Source: Paenisporosarcina sp. HGH0030 (GTDB lineage: Bacteria; Bacillota; Bacilli; Bacillales_A; Planococcaceae). Taken from it: DNA of 64,000 nucleotides. Below, one piece after another: positions 57,043-64,000 of this stretch (positions within the stretch are counted from its first letter, which is position 1; every line of letters starts with the position of its first letter). Location: assembly GCF_000411295.1 (NCBI RefSeq), contig NZ_KE150421.1:683324-747323 (forward strand), given 5' to 3'. A model generated the notes under the pieces. The model saw nothing but the letters and a program-made list of their open reading frames with translations. It was not told where the DNA came from and did not search any database. A program made the position numbers and the translations under genes.

Positions 57043-58059
57043 TTAAAAATGAACCACTTTTTCAATCCCTTCAACAATACGGGCAGGTGTAGGAAGGTAA
57101 TGTTCTTCCAAAGTGAAGAAAGGAACAGGAACATCAAAGCCCGTAACTCTTTCGATTGGAGCACGTAAATATAGGAACGACGTGTCATTGATTATGGACA
57201 CAATATCATTACCGAGCCCTCCGGTATGATGCGCTTCATGAATAATAACCGCTCTTGTCGTCTTTTGGACGGACTGTGCAATAATGTCCCGATCAATCGG
57301 ATAGAGTGTACGAAGATCGATAATTTCACAACTGATGCCTTTTTTCTCTGCCTGTACGGCCGCTTTTTCAGCGATTGCAACCATGGCACCCCATGCAATC
57401 AAAGTGACATCCGTACCTTCACGGACGACTTTTCCTTTGCCAATTTCCACAGTATATTTTCCAACAGGTACTTCTTCTCTTTGCGAACGATAGTTTTTCA
57501 TCGTTTCCAGGACCAGTACCGGGTCTGGATCTTCCATAGCTGCAATCAGTAACCCTTTTGCATCATACGGATTTGAAGGGCAGACAACTTTTATTCCCGG
57601 CATATGAGTGAACAAAGTTTCTGTACTATCGGAATGGATTTCAGGTGCACGAATTCCCGCTCCGTATGGGGCCCTGATGACCATAGGTACCGTAAAATGT
57701 GACATTGAACGCATACGGATACGGGAAACATGGGTCATGATTTGTTCGTATGCGGGATAGATAAAACCAAGGAACTGTATTTCCGCAATCGGTTTGAATC
57801 CGTTAACAGCAAGACCAATGGACGTTCCAATGATGCCGGATTCAGCTAGTGGGGTATCCACTACACGGTCGGCTCCGAACTTTTCCTGAAGTCCTTCTGT
57901 CGCACGGAACACTCCTCCATTTTTCCCGATGTCTTCACCCAGGATGATGGTACGATCATCCTCTTCAAGCAATAATCGCATGCCATCATTAATTGCCTGG
58001 ATCATCGTCATCTGGGTTGTCTGTGCCTCTTCATGATTTGACTCTTTCATTGTCGTCAT
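57043..58059 (-). CDS. 2-oxoacid dehydrogenase E1 beta subunit
   Basis: A 338-residue E1 beta (transketolase-like): TMIQAINDGMRLLLEEDDRT, ILGEDIGKNGGVFRATEGLQ, the active-site region PIAEIQFLGFIYPAYEQ and the C-terminal EGIEKVV. The frame is open a further 49 codons, but ATG 58059 has GGGGAGG 9 nt upstream and a family-like start. The 4-nt space after the E1 alpha stop indicates coupling. It forms the heterotetrameric E1 that decarboxylates the 2-oxoacid with thiamine diphosphate. Confidence 0.93.
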   Translation of the reverse strand: MTTMKESNHEEAQTTQMTMIQAINDGMRLLLEEDDRTIILGEDIGKNGGVFRATEGLQEKFGADRVVDTPLAESGIIGTSIGLAVNGFKPIAEIQFLGFIYPAYEQIMTHVSRIRMRSMSHFTVPMVIRAPYGAGIRAPEIHSDSTETLFTHMPGIKVVCPSNPYDAKGLLIAAMEDPDPVLVLETMKNYRSQREEVPVGKYTVEIGKGKVVREGTDVTLIAWGAMVAIAEKAAVQAEKKGISCEIIDLRTLYPIDRDIIAQSVQKTTRAVIIHEAHHTGGLGNDIVSIINDTSFLYLRAPIERVTGFDVPVPFFTLEEHYLPTPARIVEGIEKVVHF

Positions 58060-58063
58060 CCTG

Positions 58064-59119
58064 TTACCGCCTCCCCAAATGTGCAAGATATGCTTCTTTC
58101 TGTTCAGCGAGTTGAACGGGCAATACTGCGAATACATGATTGAAAACATCTTCCACGTTTGGCGGTGGGTAGTTTTCCATTTCATCGACAGCCGCTTCGA
58201 CTTCATTCGCTGTTTTTTCTGTCATTTCCTTAATCCACTGTTCATCCCAGTAGCCATAGTTTTTCATGAACAATTCCATACGTTCCATAGGGTCAACAAT
58301 ATGCTGGCCATGTTCCGCAGGGCGATATTTCGATGGATCATCCGCAGTCGTGTGAGCACCTTTTCGCCATGTAACTGCTTCTATTAATGTCGGTCCATCT
58401 CCATTACGTGCACGGTCAAATGCTTTTTTCGTTTCAAAGTAGACCGCCAGACAATCATTTCCGTCAATACGGACACCTGGTATTCCATAAGCAACTGACT
58501 TTTGTGCAATCGTCTTGGAATTCATTTGTTTTTCCATCGGAACTGAAATCGCATAGCCGTTATTTTGATTGAAGAAAACGACTGGAACTTTGAATACGCT
58601 CGCAAAATTCAGTCCTTCATGAAAGTCACCTTCTGAAGTGGCTCCGTCCCCGAAATAAGCAATGGAGGCATTTTTTGTTCCTTTCAGCTTTTCTGCCCAA
58701 GCTGCACCCGCAGCATGAGGCAGTTGAGTAGCAATCGGTACAGCTGGAGGGAAAATATTTCTACCTTCAGGTGGTACACACCCTTCTACTCTTCCATTCC
58801 AATACAAAAATGTTCTAGTCATGCTTTTTCCAAAAGTCAGGGTCGCACCATGGTCACGATAAGTCGGGAAGACCCAGTCATTCTCCTCAAGCGCTAACGC
58901 ACTTCCTACCTGTGCTGCTTCTTGCCCTTCGAAAGGCGCGTATGTACCAAGTCGCCCTTGTCGTTGCAAGTTAATAGATTTTCTGTCATATGTGCGGATA
59001 CGCAGCATGTTGTAATACAATTCTTTTACCAATTTTTCATCAATCGTATTTTTATAACTTTCATCAACGAGAACGCCTTGATCGTCTATTATTCTTTTGA
59101 TCGGATAGTTTTGTTCCAC
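58064..59119 (-). CDS. 2-oxoacid dehydrogenase E1 alpha subunit
   Basis: A 351-residue ThDP-dependent E1 alpha of the PdhA/BkdA group. The cofactor motif runs from GDGATSEGDFHEGLNFA to FFNQNNGYAIS, preceded by FEGQEAAQVG and YRDHGATL, and followed by the phosphorylation-loop-like YRPAEHGQ. GTG 59119 with GGAGG 8 nt upstream. Adjacent amino-acid dehydrogenase genes suggest the substrate is the 2-oxoacid they produce, i.e. phenylpyruvate or 4-hydroxyphenylpyruvate. Annotation as pyruvate dehydrogenase would also fit the sequence alone. Confidence 0.92.
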   Translation of the reverse strand: MEQNYPIKRIIDDQGVLVDESYKNTIDEKLVKELYYNMLRIRTYDRKSINLQRQGRLGTYAPFEGQEAAQVGSALALEENDWVFPTYRDHGATLTFGKSMTRTFLYWNGRVEGCVPPEGRNIFPPAVPIATQLPHAAGAAWAEKLKGTKNASIAYFGDGATSEGDFHEGLNFASVFKVPVVFFNQNNGYAISVPMEKQMNSKTIAQKSVAYGIPGVRIDGNDCLAVYFETKKAFDRARNGDGPTLIEAVTWRKGAHTTADDPSKYRPAEHGQHIVDPMERMELFMKNYGYWDEQWIKEMTEKTANEVEAAVDEMENYPPPNVEDVFNHVFAVLPVQLAEQKEAYLAHLGRR

Positions 59120-59134
59120 TTAACTTGCCTCCAT

Positions 59135-60283
59135 TCAGGATAAGTTGCGTATGGACCACTTTGGTTTAGCTGGTGCTGTGTAGAAGCTATTTCGCTTCGA
59201 TCTTTCCACAATTCGTTTTTCACACATCTCATTTGCGGATTCTTCTGTTGTTTTGCCGCTGCTGCTCGCTTCCTTGAACACTTCCAAAATCGCATCATAA
59301 ATATGTTTTGTTTTGGCAAGTACACGTTCATGATTAATCCCGTACAACTCATCAGCTACTTGAATAAGGCCGCCGGAATTGACGATATAATCAGGAGCGT
59401 ATAAAATTCCTTTTTCGTGTAACATTTTCCCGTGGGTGTCGTTCAGCAATTGATTGTTAGCTGCACCAACGATTGCTTTTACTTTAAACTGAGCGATTGT
59501 ATTGTCATTGATGATTCCTCCAAATGCACAAGGAACGAATATATCTGCCTGCTGTGAATAGATATCTTCTTTTGCTATCACGGTCACTTTGCCGGCAGTT
59601 GTTGCTGCTTTTGCTTTAATGGCATCTATACTATCCTGATGGATATCTGTTACGAAAATTTCAGCACCAGCTTCAAGCAATCCGCATGCAACTTTAAATC
59701 CAACCTTTCCGAGGCCTTGAATGGCGTAGGTGTGTCCGCCCAATTCATCGTTTCCAAAGAGCATATGATTGGTCGCTTTAATGCCGTATAGGACACCTGC
59801 TGCCGTCGGAATAGATGAATCCCCGCCACCACCATATTCAACCGGAAGGCCGTTAATGAAATTGGTTTCTTTTGAAGCGTGTATGAAATCATCCATTGCC
59901 GTACCCATATCTGTTCCTGTATAAAAACGGCCACCTAAAGAATTGACAAATTGACCGAATGCACGGAACAGTTCAGGTGACTTATCTGTTTTCGGATCAC
60001 CGATTATGACTGCTTTTCCGCCTCCAAAATCAACATCTGCGGCAGCGCATTTGTAAGTCATCCCTTTTGACAATCGCAGAACATCTTCCAGTGCCTCGTC
60101 CATACTGTTATAAGGTTGCATACGGCATCCGCCGAGTGCAGGACCGAGTGTTGTATTATGGATTGCAATGATGGCACGCAAACCAGTGGAAGGATCATTA
60201 CAAAAAACCACTTGCTCATGCGCACTCATTTTATCGAAGAGTTCAAATTCTTTAGCCATTGATGTTCTTTCTGCAACTTTCAT
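59135..60283 (-). CDS. Phenylalanine dehydrogenase-like enzyme, copy 1
   Basis: A 382-residue Glu/Leu/Phe/Val dehydrogenase. Catalytic lysines are Lys78 (MTYKCAAA) and Lys90 ([11 protein letters not shown]); the NAD site is [13 protein letters not shown]. The C terminus ([14 protein letters not shown]) and overall sequence follow phenylalanine dehydrogenases of Lysinibacillus and Sporosarcina rather than LeuDH. Asn144 in NFING aligns with Asn145 of the L. sphaericus enzyme, linked to acceptance of aromatic side chains including tyrosine. ATG 60283, 8 nt from AAGGAGG. Directly upstream of E1 alpha. Confidence 0.88.
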   Translation of the reverse strand: MKVAERTSMAKEFELFDKMSAHEQVVFCNDPSTGLRAIIAIHNTTLGPALGGCRMQPYNSMDEALEDVLRLSKGMTYKCAAADVDFGGGKAVIIGDPKTDKSPELFRAFGQFVNSLGGRFYTGTDMGTAMDDFIHASKETNFINGLPVEYGGGGDSSIPTAAGVLYGIKATNHMLFGNDELGGHTYAIQGLGKVGFKVACGLLEAGAEIFVTDIHQDSIDAIKAKAATTAGKVTVIAKEDIYSQQADIFVPCAFGGIINDNTIAQFKVKAIVGAANNQLLNDTHGKMLHEKGILYAPDYIVNSGGLIQVADELYGINHERVLAKTKHIYDAILEVFKEASSSGKTTEESANEMCEKRIVERSKRNSFYTAPAKPKWSIRNLS

Positions 60284-60325
60284 TCGAAAGGCCTCCTTAA
60301 AATCTATCACTTAAATTTGCTAAAT

Positions 60326-60721
60326 TTAGACTGACGCTTCTTTTAACTTATTAGCTATTGTTTCTTTTGATAGGATGACTTGCATGACTTCACCTTTCCC
60401 AATTACACCTAAATGATTTCGTGCCGTCACTTTTGTCTTAACAAAATTGTCGCGAAGTTCGATCACATTAGCTGTCAAAGACACGACTGAACCAAGAGGG
60501 GATGCAGCAATATGTTTCAGTTGGACTGATGCACCCATTCCCTCTTCATGCTCTTCCAAAAAAGGAAGAATGATTTTTCTTGAAACCCACTCCATATGGT
60601 ATGTCATTGCTACTGTTGAATAGACAGGGTGAACGACTTCACCTTCAAATGCAGCATACATATCCTCTGTCACAATGATTTCAATCGATTCTTCTCTGCC
60701 TAACTCCAGTCCTCGTTTCAT
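60326..60721 (-). CDS. Acyl-CoA thioesterase, FlK-like hotdog fold
   Basis: A 131-residue hotdog thioesterase. Thr36 (YSTVAM), Glu44 (HMEWVS) and His70 (LKHIAASPLG) have exactly the spacing of the Thr42/Glu50/His76 triad of fluoroacetyl-CoA thioesterase FlK. Relatives hydrolyse short or aryl acyl-CoAs. Between the dehydrogenase copies and ahead of the 2-oxoacid dehydrogenase genes, it would release 4-hydroxyphenylacetate (or phenylacetate) from its CoA thioester for HpaBC. The specificity is inferred from context. Confidence 0.82.
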   Translation of the reverse strand: MKRGLELGREESIEIIVTEDMYAAFEGEVVHPVYSTVAMTYHMEWVSRKIILPFLEEHEEGMGASVQLKHIAASPLGSVVSLTANVIELRDNFVKTKVTARNHLGVIGKGEVMQVILSKETIANKLKEASV

Positions 60722-60831
60722 GCTCTATCTCCTACTTACTATTTAGTTTATGTACATGTTATGAACGAAATCGTAGATTAATAGAAAAAAGTTTATATTC
60801 CAGCAAGATTTTCAAATATACAAAACCTAAA

Positions 60832-60845
60832 TGTAAACGCTTACA
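60832..60845. promoter_or_regulatory. CcpA catabolite-responsive element (cre)
   Basis: TGTAAACGCTTACA is a perfect match to the cre consensus TGWAARCGYTWNCA. It lies between the copy 2 dehydrogenase stop and the thioesterase gene, about 110 nt upstream of the thioesterase start. It would repress the downstream catabolic genes in the presence of preferred sugars, either at a local promoter or as a roadblock. Confidence 0.8.
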
Positions 60846-60860
60846 AGGCGATGTTAAAAA

Positions 60861-62003
60861 TCATTTGTGGAAAGCCCACTTTGGTTTCATGGCTGTAGTG
60901 AAAAAGCCATTTCTATTCCTTTTGTTTTCAATTCTCTCGTCACACATCATATTTGCAGCTTCCATCGTCGAAATTCCATTTTTTGTAGCCATCTCGTATA
61001 CTTCTAAAATGGCATCATAGATATGCCTTGTTTTAGCAAGTACTCTTGCATGATTAATGCCATACAATTCATCAGCTACCTGAATCAGTCCGCCTGAATT
61101 GATAATATAATCTGGTGCGTACAGAATGCCCTTTTGCTGAAGTCTTCTGCCATGCGTTTCATTTAGCAATTGATTGTTAGCAGATCCTGCTATTGCTTTC
61201 ACCTGGAACTGTTCAATTGTCTGATCGTTAATGATTCCTCCAAGTGCACAAGGGACAAATACATCCGCTTCCTGTGAATAGATATCTTCACTTCCAACAA
61301 CCTTCACTGTTCCCAATGTAGTTGAGGCTAATTCTTCTATTATTCTCAGACTTTCATGACTGATATCGGTTACATAGAGATGAGCCCCTTCTTCAAGTAA
61401 ACTGATGGCAACTTTTGATCCTACTTTTCCTAAACCTTGAATGGCGTATGTTCTTCCTCCCAAGTCCGGCTTGCCAAAAAGTGATTGATTCGTTGCCTTT
61501 ATGCCATAAAGAACACCCGCTGCCGTAGGAACAGAGGAATCGCCCCCACCTCCATATGCCACTGGTAGACCTACAATGTAATGTGTCTCTTTTGAAGCGT
61601 GTATGAAATCTTCCATGGTCGTACCCATATCCGTCCCAGTATAAAATCTGCCACCTAATGAATTTATAAATTGACCGAATGCCCGAAACAACTCAGGTGA
61701 TTTATCTGATTTCGGATCCCCGATAATAACTGCTTTTCCTCCACCAAAATCCACACCTGCAGCCGCACATTTATAGCTCATTCCTTTGGATAATCTGAGG
61801 GCATCTTCGAGTGCCTCTTCGACGCTTCGATATGGATGCATCCGACATCCCCCTAAAGCGGGTCCTACCGTTGTGTTATGGATGGCAATAATCGCACGGA
61901 GACCGGTTGATGGATCATTACAAAAAACTACTTGTTCATGCTCTGCCATCCTTTCAAAGAGTTCAAATTCGCCAGACAATGGAATGCTTTTAGCAGTTTC
62001 CAT
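60861..62003 (-). CDS. Phenylalanine dehydrogenase-like enzyme, copy 2
   Basis: A 380-residue paralogue of the enzyme at 59135, clearly a duplication. Catalytic Lys78 and Lys90 and the NAD motif [12 protein letters not shown] are kept. The position corresponding to Asn144 of copy 1 is Val144 (HYIVGL), a change that in characterised phenylalanine dehydrogenases alters selectivity between phenylalanine, tyrosine and aliphatic amino acids. GAGGGGGA precedes ATG 62003. Its promoter is at 62138-62166; the cre box follows its stop. Confidence 0.87.
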   Translation of the reverse strand: METAKSIPLSGEFELFERMAEHEQVVFCNDPSTGLRAIIAIHNTTVGPALGGCRMHPYRSVEEALEDALRLSKGMSYKCAAAGVDFGGGKAVIIGDPKSDKSPELFRAFGQFINSLGGRFYTGTDMGTTMEDFIHASKETHYIVGLPVAYGGGGDSSVPTAAGVLYGIKATNQSLFGKPDLGGRTYAIQGLGKVGSKVAISLLEEGAHLYVTDISHESLRIIEELASTTLGTVKVVGSEDIYSQEADVFVPCALGGIINDQTIEQFQVKAIAGSANNQLLNETHGRRLQQKGILYAPDYIINSGGLIQVADELYGINHARVLAKTRHIYDAILEVYEMATKNGISTMEAANMMCDERIENKRNRNGFFTTAMKPKWAFHK

Positions 62004-62137
62004 CCATTAATCCCCCTCTTAAGCCAAAGACGTAACATCCATTTTACTTTACATAATAAAATTATCGACTTTTAAATTCATTCATTTCTTTAATCCATTG
62101 TATGATGCATTTCATCGTATAACACTATTTCAACGTA

Positions 62138-62166
62138 ATATTATCAAAATGTAATATTATAGTCAA
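62138..62166 (-). promoter_or_regulatory. Promoter of the aromatic amino-acid catabolic genes with direct-repeat operator
   Basis: On the minus strand TTGACT (62161-62166) and TAATAT (62138-62143) are 17 bp apart. Two direct copies of GTAATATTAT (62135-62144 and 62151-62160), 16 bp apart, cover the -10 and spacer and could bind a regulator. It lies about 135 bp before the copy 2 dehydrogenase gene. The rest of the 62004-62420 gap holds only the terminator at 62304. Confidence 0.65.
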
Positions 62167-62303
62167 TACAATAATCGGAAAACTCTATATTTTTGGAATT
62201 AATAGATACTTATTTTTGAAAAGTCATCTTTTGCATTTTCAATTCGTTCAACAAGTGCTTATTGTATGCAGGTTTATAATGTTAAATGAACAATTAGATA
62301 GAG

Positions 62304-62342
62304 AAAGAGCCCTTCCTTTGTTAGCGACTTGGAAGGGCTTTT
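62304..62342 (-). terminator. Terminator of the nitronate monooxygenase-like gene
   Basis: AGAGCCCTTCC pairs with GGAAGGGCTTT around a 14-nt loop. On the minus strand it ends in CTCTTTCTC, on the plus strand in CTTTTG. It lies about 80 nt after the stop at 62421. Confidence 0.75.
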
Positions 62343-62420
62343 GATTTACGGTGTACCACTCACGATTCATCTGGACCTGTGAGAAATACTGGAACAAATA
62401 ACAAATACGATGTGTTCCCG

Positions 62421-63395
62421 TTATTCATATTTTCTATTGAGTATTTGATTCAATTCTATTGAAGTTCGGTTGATTTGATGGTTTGCTTCATCCAACATGC
62501 TCTCTACCAATTCCTTGACACTCGGGATATGGTCAATCAAACCAGCTATCTGACCGCTATTGATAAAACCGTTTTCCAAATCGCCATCCATTGCACCTTT
62601 GACGTGATGCTTTTCGGTAGTCATTTCACCGTATTGTGCTAAGGACATGCCCTGTTGTTCATGTTCGTCCAGTTTCTGCGAATAAGGTGTCTTCAAGATT
62701 CTTCTCAGCATTCCTACACTGCGTCCTACAATAATCGTTGCTGTATCACTCGCATTCACTAAACTGTTCTTATAGTTGTCGTGGAATGGTGCTTCTTTGG
62801 TGGCAATCAATCGTGTTCCAATTTGAACACCGCTCGCCCCCAGCATCAGTGCAGCCGCGAGTCCTTTACCGTCTCCGATACCACCAGCTGCAATAACGGG
62901 GAGTTGGACATTTTTCACAATCTGAGGAATGAGTGTGAATGTCGTTAATTCAAGACTGGAATTGATACCCGCAGCTTCAAATCCTTCCGCCACTAGAAGA
63001 TCGGCACCTGCCGCTTCCGCTTTTTGTGCATGTTTTACGGAAGCTACAAGAACAATCACTTTCACACCATGCTCATGTAAAGTCTGAATAAAAGGAACTG
63101 GGTTTCCAGCTGATAAAGAAACAATTGGAATGCCATGTTTAATAACGAGCCCAATTAATTCATTTGTATATGGAGAGACATTAATGGCGATGTTGATCGC
63201 GAAGTTTCGTTTCGTCAGTTGTTTCGTTTGAAGGATAATTTGTTCCACTTCGTCAGGTGTCATCGTTCCACACCCGATCGTTCCTAATCCACCAGCTTCG
63301 GACATAGCAGAAGTTAACGGGGCATTGCTTATATTCCCCATCCCCCCCTGTATAATTGGGTAGTCAATTTGCAACATCTCACAAACATATTTCAT
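62421..63395 (-). CDS. Nitronate monooxygenase/FabK-like flavoprotein
   Basis: A 324-residue FMN-binding TIM-barrel protein: IDYPIIQGGMGNISNAPLTSA at the N terminus, the AGGIGDGKGLAAALMLGASGVQIGTRL phosphate-binding region and a C-terminal MSLAQYGEMTTEKHHVKGAMDGD. Family members oxidise alkyl nitronates, act as enoyl-ACP reductase II, or are unassigned. The His found in classical enzymes is not clear. ATG 63395 behind AGAGGTG is used; the 66-residue upstream extension overlaps the divergent gene. Confidence 0.88.
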   Translation of the reverse strand: MKYVCEMLQIDYPIIQGGMGNISNAPLTSAMSEAGGLGTIGCGTMTPDEVEQIILQTKQLTKRNFAINIAINVSPYTNELIGLVIKHGIPIVSLSAGNPVPFIQTLHEHGVKVIVLVASVKHAQKAEAAGADLLVAEGFEAAGINSSLELTTFTLIPQIVKNVQLPVIAAGGIGDGKGLAAALMLGASGVQIGTRLIATKEAPFHDNYKNSLVNASDTATIIVGRSVGMLRRILKTPYSQKLDEHEQQGMSLAQYGEMTTEKHHVKGAMDGDLENGFINSGQIAGLIDHIPSVKELVESMLDEANHQINRTSIELNQILNRKYE

Positions 63396-63474
63396 TTTCC
63401 ATTCACCTCTACTAGAATATGTTATAGTAATTGTAGTTGAAAGACAATTGCGTGAATTCAAATTGGGGGTAATA

Positions 63475-64000
63475 GTGTTGATTATTTCATTTAAAGGAAA
63501 TACACCTAAACTAGCTTCAACGGTATTCGTTGCGCCAGGAGCTAAAATTATCGGAGAAGTAATAGTAGGGGAAGAATCGACTATTTGGTTCAACGCCGTT
63601 TTACGTGGAGATGAAGGACTTATTTCGATTGGAAAAAGATGCAGTATTCAAGACAATTCTACGATTCATTTGTATGAAGATGCGCCTGTTATAGTTGAAG
63701 ACGAAGTAACAGTTGGCCATAATGTCATCTTACACGGCTGTAAAATTGGAAAACGTTCGATCATCGGCATGGGTTCCACCATACTGGATCATGCTGAAAT
63801 CGGGGAAGAATGCATCATCGGTGCCAATACATTAATTCCTCCCGGCAAAAAATTTCCACCGCGTTCATTAGTTGTGGGATCGCCAGGAAAAGTAGTTAGG
63901 GAACTGAGCGATAAAGACTTTGAAATTATCCAGCTTTCCATTGATACGTATGTTCAAAAAGGATACGACTACCGAGAAATTCTTCAAAGCAAAGAAACTG
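63475..64000 (+). CDS. Gamma-carbonic anhydrase family protein (YrdA/PaaY-like), cut by window end
   Basis: The first 175 codons of a left-handed beta-helix protein, running off the window without a stop. Hexapeptide repeats include RGDEGLISIGKRCSIQDNSTIH and GHNVILHGCKIG, with His residues at the gamma-CA metal positions (DNSTIHLY, VTVGHNVILHGC). Homologues of about 170-180 residues include YrdA/YtoA and PaaY, a thioesterase of phenylacetate catabolism. The start is GTG 63475 or TTG 63478 after GGGGG. It diverges from the FabK-like gene. Confidence 0.88.
   Translation, partial: MLIISFKGNTPKLASTVFVAPGAKIIGEVIVGEESTIWFNAVLRGDEGLISIGKRCSIQDNSTIHLYEDAPVIVEDEVTVGHNVILHGCKIGKRSIIGMGSTILDHAEIGEECIIGANTLIPPGKKFPPRSLVVGSPGKVVRELSDKDFEIIQLSIDTYVQKGYDYREILQSKET

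Noticed and set aside
58060-58206. Longer E1 beta start at 58206
   Set aside because: The extension lies within the E1 alpha gene, is not family-like, and ATG 58059 has a strong ribosome binding site.

Overview
The window is a chromosomal segment of a low-to-mid G+C Gram-positive bacterium. The yneR-plsY / parE-parC neighbourhood, strong GGAGG ribosome binding sites with frequent TTG and GTG starts, a T-box leader, a CcpA-type cre box, LexA/DinR-type boxes and two phenylalanine-dehydrogenase-like genes all point to Bacillales. Planococcaceae (Sporosarcina-like) is my best guess, made from protein resemblance only.

Layout. (1) 1-6886: a HesB-like gene and plsY on the minus strand, diverging from parE-parC and an MFS transporter. 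(2) 7079-28927: a surface-polysaccharide locus, all on the plus strand. It has a Wzz-like modulator, BY-kinase and PHP phosphatase, a membrane 4,6-dehydratase, two aminotransferases, a UDP-sugar dehydrogenase/oxidoreductase pair with an LpxD-like acyltransferase, glycosyltransferases, Wzy and Wzx, a PLP decarboxylase and ATP-grasp pair, an initiating sugar transferase, a formyltransferase and a PIG-L deacetylase. It carries scars: a truncated thymidylyltransferase, a FemAB remnant, a 21-bp degenerate repeat array, and two genes without a canonical start codon. (3) 28948-37210: an accessory zone with a decayed LAGLIDADG endonuclease, a complete unannotated type I toxin-antitoxin unit with a LexA-like box in the toxin promoter, a T-box controlled GNAT/methyltransferase pair, a frameshifted lipoprotein, an ECF sigma/anti-sigma pair and remnants of a Tn3-like transposon. 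(4) 37324-43580: a VOC protein, an ABC exporter and a YjfMCL/YgiBC-like envelope operon. (5) 43743-62003, minus strand: a catabolic island. Two phenylalanine-dehydrogenase-like enzymes, an FlK-like acyl-CoA thioesterase and a full 2-oxoacid dehydrogenase complex (E1 alpha, E1 beta, E2, E3) are followed by an ABC importer and the homoprotocatechuate operon (hpaG halves, F, B, C, a DapA-like aldolase, E, D). (6) 62421-64000: a nitronate monooxygenase/FabK-like flavoprotein diverging from a gamma-carbonic-anhydrase-like gene cut by the window end.

How the catabolic genes fit together (inference): tyrosine is deaminated to 4-hydroxyphenylpyruvate, oxidatively decarboxylated to 4-hydroxyphenylacetyl-CoA, hydrolysed by the thioesterase to 4-hydroxyphenylacetate, hydroxylated by HpaBC and cleaved by HpaD. 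HpaE, HpaF, HpaG and a DapA-type aldolase then lead toward pyruvate and succinate semialdehyde. No HpaH hydratase or classical HpaI is visible. This linked route and the SOS-type type I toxin module are the two systems most worth a second look.
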